Source: an uncultured Eubacteriales bacterium (lineage in GTDB: Bacteria; Bacillota; Clostridia; Oscillospirales; Acutalibacteraceae). Taken from it: a stretch of 27,058 bases of DNA. The DNA lies in NCBI GenBank assembly GCA_900540235.1, contig UQEY01000026.1:1-27058 (forward strand), in the 5' to 3' direction. The translations under genes and the position numbers were made by a program. Numbering within the stretch: position 1 is the first letter of the stretch; every line of letters begins with the position of its first letter. The notes below the pieces were generated by a model. The model saw only the letters and a list, made by a program, of their open reading frames with translations, made no database searches and had not been told where the DNA came from. Below are positions 15,055 through 22,609 of this stretch, one piece after another.

Positions 15055-15080
15055 TTAGTCGGCTAATGTTAGTTGACTAA
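15055..15080 (+). promoter_or_regulatory. Twin palindromic operator, probably for MarR
   Basis: Two 12-base palindromes, TTAGTCGGCTAA (15055-15066) and TTAGTTGACTAA (15069-15080), are separated by two bases. They lie just after the -10 box. Autoregulating MarR proteins commonly bind such sites and block transcription of their own efflux operon. That the regulator encoded 55 bases downstream binds here is inference. Confidence 0.75.
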
Positions 15081-15135
15081 CTTTATCAAACAACACAAAT
15101 ATTTATTATGAAAATTTAAGGAAAGGAGAGCGAAA

Positions 15136-15627
15136 ATGAACTACAAACGCAGGCAACCGCCGCCCGAATATATGGTCGGTCCGAGAGTTAATTTTTTATC
15201 GAGGCTTATTCGTTGCAGGTTTAACGAAGTAATTGCCGAGCAGGGACTTTATTCGGGTCAGCAGGATATTATTTTTGCGCTGATTGAAAACGAGGGCATC
15301 ACCTCAAGCAAGCTTGCGCAGATAACCGGTGTGTCAAACGCAACTATGAGTGTGTCAATAAAGCGAATGGAAAAAGCCGGCTTTGTAATTAAGAAGCCGG
15401 ACAAAAATGACGCACGAATTATTCATTTGTATCCGACTGAAAAAGCGCTTGCAGTACCTGATAATGTAAGAAAAAAGATGGATGAGCTGGAATCTGTCAT
15501 CAAAAAAGATATGGATGATGATACAGCTTTGCAGTTTGCCCACTATTTGCAAAATGCAATAGATAATTTATTAGAAAACTGTGGCGAATGTCACAAAGAA
15601 AAAGAAGGAGATGAAGACGAATGTTAA
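15136..15627 (+). CDS. MarR-family transcriptional regulator
   Basis: A 163-residue winged-helix protein. The helix-turn-helix is at about 55-82 (SSKLAQITGVSNATMSVSIKRMEKAGF) and the wing at about 85-100 (KPDKNDARIIHLYPTEKA). Flanking helices would form the dimer, as in other MarR proteins. The C-terminal tail holds a CGEC pair and a final Cys, which might sense oxidants or metal; this is only a possibility. AAAGGAGAG gives the start. The gene ends in ATGTTAA, overlapping the first ABC gene by seven bases. With the twin operator at its promoter, it is most likely the autorepressor of the efflux operon. Confidence 0.92.
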   Translation: MNYKRRQPPPEYMVGPRVNFLSRLIRCRFNEVIAEQGLYSGQQDIIFALIENEGITSSKLAQITGVSNATMSVSIKRMEKAGFVIKKPDKNDARIIHLYPTEKALAVPDNVRKKMDELESVIKKDMDDDTALQFAHYLQNAIDNLLENCGECHKEKEGDEDEC

Positions 15628-17366
15628 AAAAACTCGGCAAATATATGAAAGGGCTCGGCTTTCTTTCATTTATAAGTGCGCTCGGTATGATTATTGAAGC
15701 CATATGCGAGCTTTCACTTCCGTCGCTTGCAAACAACATTTATGAAAATGTAAGCACAACCGCCTCCCCTGCCGACACAAAAAGTTATGTGCTCAAAATG
15801 GGTTTCGGTATGCTTTTGCTTTCGGTTATAGGTCTTTGCGGCGGTCTTGCAACTATGAAATCTTCGGCAGTTGTAAGCCAGCGTTTCGCATTCAGGCTCA
15901 GAAATGATGTTTACAAAAAGATAAGCCGTTTTTCATTTAAAAACATTGATAAATTTTCAACAGCGTCGCTCACAACGAGGCTTACAAACGATATCACAAT
16001 GCTTCAAATGGTTGTTATGATGTCGCTTCGTATTCTTGTAAGAGGACCTGCGCTTTTGGTTGTTGCGGCAGTTATGGCAGTAAAAATCAACCCTAAAATG
16101 TCGGCAACGCTTCTTATTATGCTTCCTATAATTGTTGTTATAGTAGCGCTTATTATGAAGTTCGGTTTTCCTATGTTCCAAAAAATGCAAAAAAAGGTTG
16201 ACAATGTTAACCGTGTAGTTCAGGAAAACCTTATCGGTATGCGTGTGGTTAAAGCGTTCGTTCGTGAGGAGCACGAGAAGGATAAATTTCACAAGGCTTC
16301 AGATGACCTTGCAAAGCAGGGCGCAATGGCTTCCGGTCTTATCGTAACGGTTATGCCGGTTATGATGCTTCTTTTCAACGCAGTTATCGTGTTTACCTAT
16401 TATAAGGGTGCGCTTGCTGCAAACGAGGGCGTTATGCAGGTAGGTCAAATTTCCGTGTTTGCGTCATATGTGGTTCAAATTCTTATGAACCTTGTTATGA
16501 TTTCAATGATGCTTCTTCAGCTTGCAAGAGGTAAAGCCTGCGCAGAGCGTGTTGTTGAAGTGCTCGACACCGACATTGACATCACAAACCCTGAAAATGC
16601 ATTTGTACCGACCGAGCCTAAGGGTGAAGTAGAATTTAAAAATGTCAACTTTAAATACGACCCTGAATCTCACGGCGACAACATTCTTGAAAACATTAAC
16701 TTTAAAGCAAAACCGGGTCAGATTGTAGGTATTGTAGGCGGTACGGGTTGCGGCAAATCAAGCCTTGTTAACCTTATCCCACGCCTTTACGATGTAACCG
16801 ACGGTCAGGTGCTTATTGACGGAGTTGATGTAAGAGATTACGACCTTACGGCGCTTCGTGATATGATTGGCGTTGTGCTTCAAAAAAATGTGCTTTTCAG
16901 CGGCACGATTGAAGAAAATATTCGCTGGGGCAAAAAGGACGCCACCCACGAGGAAATTGTTGCGGCTTGCAAAGCGGCTCAGGCAGACAGTTTTGTTAAC
17001 GAGCAACCGGACGGTTACAACACATATCTTGCTCAGGGCGGTCTTAACCTTTCCGGCGGTCAAAAGCAGAGGCTTTGTATTGCCCGTGCTATGATTAAAA
17101 AGCCGAAAATTCTTATTCTTGACGACTCAACGAGTGCGGTTGATACGGCTACGGAAGCAAAGATTCGTGAAAGTTTTTATTCCGACCTTAAAGACACGAC
17201 CGTATTTATAATTGCTCAGCGTATTTCTTCGGTTAAAGACGCAGACGAAATTCTTGTTGTTGACGACGGCGAAATCAAGGGTATAGGCAACCACGATGAG
17301 CTTATGAAAACAAACGAGATTTATCAGGAAATTTACAATACACAGCAGAAAGGAGTGCTTGAATAA
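15621..17366 (+). CDS. ABC half-transporter, degenerate-site subunit of a heterodimeric exporter
   Basis: A 581-residue type IV ABC exporter half: six membrane helices (about 12-300) followed by a nucleotide-binding domain. Walker A GGTGCGKS is at about 373-380, the signature LSGGQ at about 477-481, and Walker B ILILD at about 497-501. The residue after Walker B is Asp502 instead of catalytic Glu, and the switch His is replaced by Gln (IAQRIS, about 533). These changes mark the non-hydrolysing site of heterodimeric exporters of the BmrCD/TM287-288 kind. Its intact LSGGQ would complete the active site of the partner. It overlaps marR by seven bases and the next gene by one base (TAATG). The substrate is probably a drug or toxic metabolite, inferred from MarR control. 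Confidence 0.93.
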   Translation: MLKKLGKYMKGLGFLSFISALGMIIEAICELSLPSLANNIYENVSTTASPADTKSYVLKMGFGMLLLSVIGLCGGLATMKSSAVVSQRFAFRLRNDVYKKISRFSFKNIDKFSTASLTTRLTNDITMLQMVVMMSLRILVRGPALLVVAAVMAVKINPKMSATLLIMLPIIVVIVALIMKFGFPMFQKMQKKVDNVNRVVQENLIGMRVVKAFVREEHEKDKFHKASDDLAKQGAMASGLIVTVMPVMMLLFNAVIVFTYYKGALAANEGVMQVGQISVFASYVVQILMNLVMISMMLLQLARGKACAERVVEVLDTDIDITNPENAFVPTEPKGEVEFKNVNFKYDPESHGDNILENINFKAKPGQIVGIVGGTGCGKSSLVNLIPRLYDVTDGQVLIDGVDVRDYDLTALRDMIGVVLQKNVLFSGTIEENIRWGKKDATHEEIVAACKAAQADSFVNEQPDGYNTYLAQGGLNLSGGQKQRLCIARAMIKKPKILILDDSTSAVDTATEAKIRESFYSDLKDTTVFIIAQRISSVKDADEILVVDDGEIKGIGNHDELMKTNEIYQEIYNTQQKGVLE

Positions 17367-19222
17367 TGCCGCCAATGGGACCTCCGAGAGGTAAAAATGA
17401 CTTTAGAAAGCCAAAAAATGCGAAGCAGACATTTACAAGAATTCTTCAGTATATGGGCAAAAACAAGCTCTTTCTTTTAGTTGTATTTGTTATGCTTATT
17501 TTAAGTACCGTTTGCAACATTGCCGCATCTTATTGTTTAAAGCCGATTTTAAACGATATTGCCGCTTCAATCAAAGCAGGTACTTTTATGGACGAGGGCA
17601 TCAAAACTCTTGTTAAAAATCTTATTAAACTTTCGCTTTTATATGTGGGCGCTTCTGTTTTCAGCTTTGCACAAAGTAAAATTATGGTAACGCTCGCATA
17701 CAAAACCACCAACCTTATTCGTAAAGATTTGTTTGACCATATGCAAACTTTACCGCTTAAATATTTTGACTCGCAAACTCACGGTGAAATTATGAGCCGT
17801 TTTACAAACGATGTTGACAATGTTCAAATGATGCTTGAGCAGTCTATGGTTCAGCTTGTTTCGTCGGCATTCACTTTTGTCGGAATCGTTGCGATGATGA
17901 TTGTTTTAAGCCCTACCCTTTTCCTGTTTGCGCTTATTTTCCTCATCATTATGATGGTTGCGGTATCACTTATCGGCAAGCAGTCAAGAAAATACTTTAG
18001 AGAACAGCAGAAAAACCTCGGCGTTATGAACGGCAACATTGAAGAATCTGTTGAGGGAATGAAAATTATTAAAGTTTTCAACCACGAACAGCAGGCAGTT
18101 GACGAATTTGAGGAAACTAACGAAAACTTCCGCAAAGCCGCAACCAACGCAAACTTTTTCTCGGGCATTATGGGTCCGTGCTCAACCGGTATCAACAACG
18201 CAAGCTACGCTACTATTGCACTTGTAGGCGGTATTTTGGCTCTTTCAGGCAGTCTTGACATCGGTACTTTCTTCACTTTTCTCAGCTATTCAAAGCAGTT
18301 CACCCAGCCGATTAACCAGATTGCAAACCAGATGAACACTGTATTTTCAGCCTTGGCAGGTGCCGAGCGTGTGTTTGAAGTTATGGATATGAAATCGGAA
18401 GTTGACGAGGGTACGGTTACGCTTCACGAGGAAAAAACAAGTGACGGCAAAAAGTGGTTTTGGCTCGACGGCGACAAAAAAATCCCTGTTGAGGGCAAAG
18501 TTGTTTTCACCGATGTTGACTTTAGCTATGTGCCTGAAAAGCAGGTGCTTAAAAACATTAACCTTTACGCAAAACCGGGTCAAAAAATCGCCTTTGTAGG
18601 CTCGACCGGTGCAGGTAAAACTACTATCACAAATCTTATTAACCGTTTTTACGACATTCAAGAGGGTTCAATCACTTACGATTCAATCGACATTAAGCGT
18701 ATCAAAAAAGACGATTTAAGAAAAAGCCTTGCAATCGTTTTGCAGGACACCCATATGTTTACCGGCACAATTATGGATAACATTCGTTACGGCAGACTTG
18801 ACGCTACCGACGAGGAATGTATTGCGGCGGCTAAACTTGCTTCGGCTCATTCGTTTATCCGCAGGCTTCCCGACGGCTACAACACGGTTATCACCGGTGA
18901 CGGCGGAAACCTAAGTCAGGGTCAGCGCCAGCTTCTTGCAATAGCCCGCTGCGCAGTTGCCGACCCGCCTGTTATGATTCTTGACGAAGCTACTTCTTCA
19001 ATCGACACCAGAACCGAGCTTCACATTGAGCACGGTATGGATAGGCTTATGATTGGAAGAACGGTATTTGTTATTGCTCACAGGCTTTCAACGGTTCGCA
19101 ATTCAAACGCAATTATGGTGCTTGAACACGGCGAAATTATCGAGCGTGGCGACCACGACGCACTTATGGCGCAAAAAGGCAGATACTACGAACTTTGCAC
19201 CGGTAAAGCAAAACTAAGCTAA
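17366..19222 (+). CDS. ABC half-transporter, catalytic-site subunit of a heterodimeric exporter
   Basis: A 618-residue type IV ABC exporter half with an N-terminal cytosolic extension of about 35 residues, six membrane helices to about 325, and a nucleotide-binding domain. Walker A is GSTGAGKT (about 412-419) and Walker B is MILDE with catalytic Glu (about 541). The switch His is in IAHRLS (about 572). The signature motif is altered to LSQGQ (about 516-520). Thus this subunit provides the catalytic residues while its weak signature faces the degenerate site of the partner. A region before the nucleotide-binding domain (about 350-375, WFWLDGDKKI) is a small insertion. It ends the operon, with a strong terminator 18 bases on. 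Confidence 0.93.
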   Translation: MPPMGPPRGKNDFRKPKNAKQTFTRILQYMGKNKLFLLVVFVMLILSTVCNIAASYCLKPILNDIAASIKAGTFMDEGIKTLVKNLIKLSLLYVGASVFSFAQSKIMVTLAYKTTNLIRKDLFDHMQTLPLKYFDSQTHGEIMSRFTNDVDNVQMMLEQSMVQLVSSAFTFVGIVAMMIVLSPTLFLFALIFLIIMMVAVSLIGKQSRKYFREQQKNLGVMNGNIEESVEGMKIIKVFNHEQQAVDEFEETNENFRKAATNANFFSGIMGPCSTGINNASYATIALVGGILALSGSLDIGTFFTFLSYSKQFTQPINQIANQMNTVFSALAGAERVFEVMDMKSEVDEGTVTLHEEKTSDGKKWFWLDGDKKIPVEGKVVFTDVDFSYVPEKQVLKNINLYAKPGQKIAFVGSTGAGKTTITNLINRFYDIQEGSITYDSIDIKRIKKDDLRKSLAIVLQDTHMFTGTIMDNIRYGRLDATDEECIAAAKLASAHSFIRRLPDGYNTVITGDGGNLSQGQRQLLAIARCAVADPPVMILDEATSSIDTRTELHIEHGMDRLMIGRTVFVIAHRLSTVRNSNAIMVLEHGEIIERGDHDALMAQKGRYYELCTGKAKLS

Positions 19223-19240
19223 ACTTAATATAATTGTAAA

Positions 19241-19271
19241 AACCACCGAGGCTTTCTGAACCTCGGTGGTT
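19241..19271 (+). terminator. Terminator of the MarR-ABC operon
   Basis: AACCACCGAGG (19241-19251) pairs with CCTCGGTGGTT (19261-19271), loop of nine, followed by a T-rich stretch. Confidence 0.9.
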
Positions 19272-19281
19272 TTGTTTGTGA

Positions 19282-19462
19282 TAAATTATAATTATCTTAA
19301 CATCGGTTTCTCTCCTATCGACGGCGAAGCCGCCACTTCCCTCGTCAGAGGGAAGCAAGAAAACTCGGCTCCATCTGATGAGGGAGCTGTCAACTTTGTT
19401 GACTGAGGGAGAGAAAAACTATAATGTGGCGAAGCCGTCAACCGATTGCAAACTATAATTTA
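19282..19462 (+). mobile_element. MITE-like repeat, copy D (complete, 181 bp)
   Basis: Bounded by TAAATTATAATTAT on the left (from 19282) and GCAAACTATAATTTA on the right (19448-19462). The inverted repeats are less perfect than in copies B and C. One inner hairpin is damaged: CCATCTGATGAGGG instead of CCCTCTGACGAGGG. It shares the ATGTTAAGATAA-side sequence with copy C. The last three bases (TTA, 19460-19462) read TAA on the minus strand and are the stop codon of the HAD gene. Confidence 0.83.
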
Positions 19463-20281
19463 CAGCGCATATTTTTCTATAGCTACTGCCACGCCGTCAT
19501 CTGCATTTGAAAGGGTGATGTGCTTTGCAGAAGCTTTACACTCATTCGTGCCGTTTGCCATAGCAAAGGAGTGTTCGGCAAATTCGAGCATCGAGCAATC
19601 ATTTTCTGCATCGCCGAAACTCATAACCTCAGCACTTGTTATGCCCATACTTTTGCAAATTCCTTTAAGCGCATTACCCTTATCGGCAGTGATATTAGTC
19701 GCTTCAAGTGTGCCCGGAAGGCTTGAGCAAGTGACAAGACCGTATTGTTCAAGCTTAGTTTTGATATTTTCGCTCACTTCACCCGTGATGCCGTAAAAAG
19801 TGATTTTTTCCATACCGCTGCCGTCATTTTTCATAAAATCAAGAAGCGAATCATAGCCGTCCATAGTGCTTGCAACTTCGTCAAGAAATTCCTGCGGCAA
19901 ACCCATATTGTTAAAAAGACTTGCTTTATTAAGTTGATAGCAACTGCGCCCGTTTACATATATTTCAAAAAAGACATCAAGGCTCAAAAAGTATTCAACA
20001 ATTTTTATAGCCTTTTCGTTTTCTACCAAATCGCTGTGGACTGCTTTTTTCTCGTTTCTGTCATAAGCGCACGCACCGTTGGAATAAATTACATAATCAA
20101 CAAACGGCACTTGCCTGAGCACATTGTCAATAAGAGCCAAAGGTCTGCCGGTAGCAACGGCAAGCTTGATACCACGCTCGTGTGCTGTTTTAAGAGTGTT
20201 ATATGTACGCTTACTTACGGTTAAATGGTCGGGTGACATCAAAGTTCCGTCAAGGTCGGAAGCAATAAGTTTAATGCTCAT
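19460..20281 (-). CDS. Cof-type HAD-IIB sugar/nucleotide phosphatase
   Basis: A 273-residue HAD-superfamily phosphatase of the Cof subfamily, of typical length. Motif I is ASDLDGTL with Asp9 (nucleophile) and Asp11; motif II is in ATGRP (about 43-47). The cap domain fills the middle. The Lys of motif III is in DKGNALK, and motif IV is FGDAENDCSML. Substrates of this group include sugar phosphates, flavin phosphates and pyridoxal phosphate, and cannot be told from sequence. AAGGAG lies eight bases before the ATG. The stop codon is formed by the terminal repeat of MITE copy D. Confidence 0.93.
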   Translation of the reverse strand: MSIKLIASDLDGTLMSPDHLTVSKRTYNTLKTAHERGIKLAVATGRPLALIDNVLRQVPFVDYVIYSNGACAYDRNEKKAVHSDLVENEKAIKIVEYFLSLDVFFEIYVNGRSCYQLNKASLFNNMGLPQEFLDEVASTMDGYDSLLDFMKNDGSGMEKITFYGITGEVSENIKTKLEQYGLVTCSSLPGTLEATNITADKGNALKGICKSMGITSAEVMSFGDAENDCSMLEFAEHSFAMANGTNECKASAKHITLSNADDGVAVAIEKYAL

Positions 20282-20312
20282 TTTTTATACTCCTTATAAA
20301 AAATCTATAAGC

Positions 20313-20341
20313 ATTATACCATTTTCACCATATTTTTTCTA
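20313..20341 (-). promoter_or_regulatory. Possible promoter of the HAD gene
   Basis: On the minus strand TAGAAA (20336-20341) and TATAAT (20313-20318) are 17 bases apart. The -10 box is perfect and the -35 box weak. The start would be near 20306, 25 bases before the ATG. Confidence 0.5.
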
Positions 20342-20597
20342 TACTGTATTTTATACAAAGAGAGTAAAGCAAAGAGCGAAAAAACTGTATACCGAGCACC
20401 AATATGCCCTCAATTTCCTCAACGCTTAAAGAAGCAAGCAAGTCACTGTTGTTGTAAATTTCATATCCTTTCATAAAATGCGGCTTTAAATCGAGGTTAA
20501 CAAAATCGAGGCTTTGGGTCATAAGTTCAAATTCTTTTTTAAGTATTCTTTTTATTTTAAGATAAAGGAGAAGATTTTTAATAAAAGTTTTCATCAT
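20325..20597 (-). CDS. Doubtful 90-residue hypothetical protein
   Basis: An open frame of 90 codons starting with MMKTFIKNLLLYLKIKR. It has a basic, amphipathic N terminus and a second hydrophobic stretch near residues 62-80. I recognise no family, no clear ribosome binding site precedes it, and its 3' end overlaps the likely HAD promoter. Codon content is AT-rich compared with neighbours. It may be real, a remnant, or a chance frame. Confidence 0.35.
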   Translation of the reverse strand: MMKTFIKNLLLYLKIKRILKKEFELMTQSLDFVNLDLKPHFMKGYEIYNNSDLLASLSVEEIEGILVLGIQFFRSLLYSLCIKYSIEKIW

Positions 20598-20744
20598 ATA
20601 TTTTTATGATTTAAAAATATATATAATGACAGGAATTGTAAATGCATAAAGTGAATAATTATAATTTATATTCATTTGTATTCATATTATACTGAATTAA
20701 TTTTAGACATTTTGTTAATTTTTGGTATATATATGCATAAATAA

Positions 20745-20773
20745 TTGACATCGTGTACTATAATTGTTATAAT
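20745..20773 (+). promoter_or_regulatory. gdhA promoter
   Basis: Perfect consensus: TTGACA (20745-20750) and TATAAT (20768-20773) with 17-base spacing. The transcript should start near 20780, giving a leader of about 85 bases. The 266-base gap upstream of gdhA is otherwise AT-rich and without recognisable features. Confidence 0.88.
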
Positions 20774-20787
20774 ACCCATTGTGTTTC

Positions 20788-20813
20788 AGTGGAAAATTTC
20801 AGTTTTTTCCACT
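20788..20813 (+). other. Hairpin in the gdhA leader
   Basis: AGTGGAAAA (20788-20796) pairs with TTTTCCACT (20805-20813) near the 5' end of the transcript. There is no T-run after it, so it is not a terminator. It could stabilise the mRNA or bind a regulator. Confidence 0.55.
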
Positions 20814-20863
20814 CGCATCAAAAAATTATTACAAACTATAATAATTCGGAGGTTTCATTAAAA

Positions 20864-22195
20864 ATGAAATATTCAGAGAGGGTACTCGAAGAGTTAAAGA
20901 AAAACAATCCACATCAGCCTGAATTTATTCAGGCAGCTACAGAAGTGCTTGAATCACTTTCAGCTGTAGTTGACACCGACCCTAAGTACGAGAAGGCAGG
21001 TCTTCTTGAAAGACTTGTTGAGCCTGAAAGGCAGATTATGTTCCGTATTCCTTGGGTTGACGACAAGGGCGAGGTTCATGTTAACCGTGGCTACCGTGTT
21101 CAGTTCAACTCGGCTATCGGTCCTTACAAGGGCGGTTTAAGACTTCATCCAAGCGTTAACCTTTCAATTATTAAGTTCTTAGGTTTTGAGCAAATTTTCA
21201 AAAACAGTCTTACAGGTCTTCCAATCGGCGGCGCTAAGGGTGGCTCCGACTTTGACCCTAAGGGCAAGAGCGATATGGAAATTATGCGTTTCTGCCAGGC
21301 ATTTATGAACGAACTTTACAAGTATGTCGGCGCTGACGAAGATGTACCTGCAGGCGATATCGGTACAGGTGCCCGTGAGGTTGGTTATCTCTACGGTCAG
21401 TACAAGAAGCTTACAAACAGAAGTGAAGGCGTGCTTACCGGTAAAGGTTTAAGCTTCGGCGGTTCACTTGCAAGAACCGAGGCTACAGGCTACGGTCTTG
21501 TTTACATTACAGAGGAGCTTCTTAAAGACCACGATCGTGACATTCGTGACGCAAGAGTTGCAGTTTCAGGTTCAGGTAATGTTGCTATTTATGCTATTGA
21601 AAAGGCTAAGGAACTCGGTGCAAAAGTAATTTCCTGCTCAGATTCATCAGGCTACATTATTGATGAAAAGGGTATTGATATTAATGCTCTCAAGCAGATT
21701 AAGGAAGTTGACAGACTCAGAATTAAAGAATATCTTAAATATCGTCCAAACGCAACATACGGCGAAGGCTCGGTTTGGGATAATGTAATTTGCGATGTTG
21801 CACTTCCTTGCGCTACTCAAAACGAAATCAACAAGGTTGAGGCTATTCGTCTTGCCGATTCAGGCTGCTATGCAGTTTGCGAGGGCGCAAATATGCCTAC
21901 TAATGAAGAAGCTACTCAGGTATTCCTTGACAGAGGCGTTCTCTTCCTTCCTGGTAAGGCTTCAAATGCCGGCGGCGTTGCTACTTCTGCTCTTGAAATG
22001 GGTCAGAACTCAATTCGTTCAAGTTGGACATTTGACGAAGTTGATGCTAAACTTAAAGGCATTATGATTAACATTTATTATCATATGAAGGACGCTTGCG
22101 AGCAATTCCACGCTAAAGATAACTTTGTTGTCGGCGCTAACATTGCTGGCTTTATGAAGGTTGCTGATGCAATGATGGCTCAGGGCATAGTATAA
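20864..22195 (+). CDS. gdhA: Glutamate dehydrogenase, hexameric, probably NADP-specific
   Basis: A 443-residue GDH of the small hexameric class, which converts 2-oxoglutarate and ammonium to glutamate. Seen are the substrate-binding GPYKGGLRLHPSV (about 87-99), the catalytic Lys in PIGGAKGGSDFDP (about 125), the catalytic Asp in AGDIGTGARE (about 165), and the Rossmann motif VSGSGNVAIYA. The match to the E. coli type suggests the NADP-dependent biosynthetic form; the cofactor is not proven. I chose the ATG at 20864, with CGGAGG upstream. The frame is open to 20753, but that would overlap the promoter. It is a single-gene unit with a strong promoter and a terminator at 22301. Confidence 0.96.
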   Translation: MKYSERVLEELKKNNPHQPEFIQAATEVLESLSAVVDTDPKYEKAGLLERLVEPERQIMFRIPWVDDKGEVHVNRGYRVQFNSAIGPYKGGLRLHPSVNLSIIKFLGFEQIFKNSLTGLPIGGAKGGSDFDPKGKSDMEIMRFCQAFMNELYKYVGADEDVPAGDIGTGAREVGYLYGQYKKLTNRSEGVLTGKGLSFGGSLARTEATGYGLVYITEELLKDHDRDIRDARVAVSGSGNVAIYAIEKAKELGAKVISCSDSSGYIIDEKGIDINALKQIKEVDRLRIKEYLKYRPNATYGEGSVWDNVICDVALPCATQNEINKVEAIRLADSGCYAVCEGANMPTNEEATQVFLDRGVLFLPGKASNAGGVATSALEMGQNSIRSSWTFDEVDAKLKGIMINIYYHMKDACEQFHAKDNFVVGANIAGFMKVADAMMAQGIV

Positions 22196-22247
22196 GATGT
22201 TGACAAAGCGGCTAAACCACGCCGAATTTTATTCTTAGCTGGTTTAT

Positions 22248-22273
22248 CTGTAGGGCAGGGGCTTGCTCCTGCC
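22248..22273. repeat. Variable-arm hairpin repeat (locus 6)
   Basis: CTGTAG (22248-22253) is followed by GGCAGGGG (22254-22261), which pairs with CTCCTGCC (22266-22273) through one G-T pair. It reads as the reversed orientation of the family, with the flank on the left. It lies between gdhA and its terminator. Confidence 0.65.
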
Positions 22274-22300
22274 GAAACATATTTAAATATTTGGACTTTT

Positions 22301-22335
22301 AAAAATGGCAAGGGCATCGAACCCTTGCCATTTTT
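22301..22335 (+). terminator. gdhA terminator
   Basis: AAAAATGGCAAGGG (22301-22314) pairs with CCCTTGCCATTTTT (22322-22335), seven-base loop, ending in T5. It lies 105 bases after the stop. Confidence 0.9.
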
Positions 22336-22357
22336 GGCGTTTTTCATTTTTTGCTCG

Positions 22358-22530
22358 GGGGAGTGAATTGTGCACAAGCACAAGAGACACGAGACTCCAA
22401 ATTTGGCGACTTTAAGGAGCAACAAATTTGGGAGAAACAGTTCGGGGAACTGTTTCGTAGTGAGTGAGATTAAAGTACAGCACCCTTCCCAAGAAAATGA
22501 AATTTATCTCACTTTCTCGACATCTTATAT
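22358..22530. other. Unexplained multi-hairpin intergenic element
   Basis: Three consecutive stems can be drawn. The first pairs CTCCAAATTTG with CAAATTTGGGAG (one bulged G). The second pairs GAAACAGTTC with GAACTGTTTC around a three-base loop. The third pairs AGTGAGAT with ATCTCACT around a longer loop. The region is not promoter- or terminator-like and does not match an RNA family I recognise. It could be a structured RNA, a remnant of a mobile element, or debris. Confidence 0.45.
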
Positions 22531-22544
22531 TTTATATAAAAAAT

Positions 22545-22609
22545 GGGCGGATGATATCCGCCCTTACGGTAAATTCTGTTAAAAAAGAACGGGCGAACAG
22601 TGTTCGCCC
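22545..22609. repeat. Two variable-arm hairpins in tandem (locus 7)
   Basis: GGGCGGAT-GAT-ATCCGCCC (22545-22563) is followed by TTACGG. GGGCGAAC-AGT-GTTCGCCC (22591-22609) comes 27 bases later. Both have perfect eight-base arms and three-base loops. Confidence 0.85.
22581..22609 (-). terminator. Probable lysC terminator formed by a repeat hairpin
   Basis: On the minus strand the GGGCGAAC/GTTCGCCC hairpin (22591-22609) is followed by GTTCTTTTTT (22581-22590). It lies 20 bases after the aspartokinase stop, the only terminator-like structure there. Confidence 0.7.

Noticed and set aside
20657..20668. AATTATAATTTA as a leftover MITE end upstream of gdhA
   Set aside because: Only about eleven AT-rich bases match the terminal repeat; no interior sequence is present, so chance is the better explanation.
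22301..22335. A tRNA-like GTTCGAATC pattern (GCATCGAACCC) near 22315
   Set aside because: It is the loop of the gdhA terminator; no acceptor, D or anticodon stems surround it. No tRNA was found elsewhere in the window.
22370..22582. 70-codon plus-strand frame after gdhA
   Set aside because: No ribosome site, runs through inverted repeats and into a repeat hairpin, and has no family likeness.
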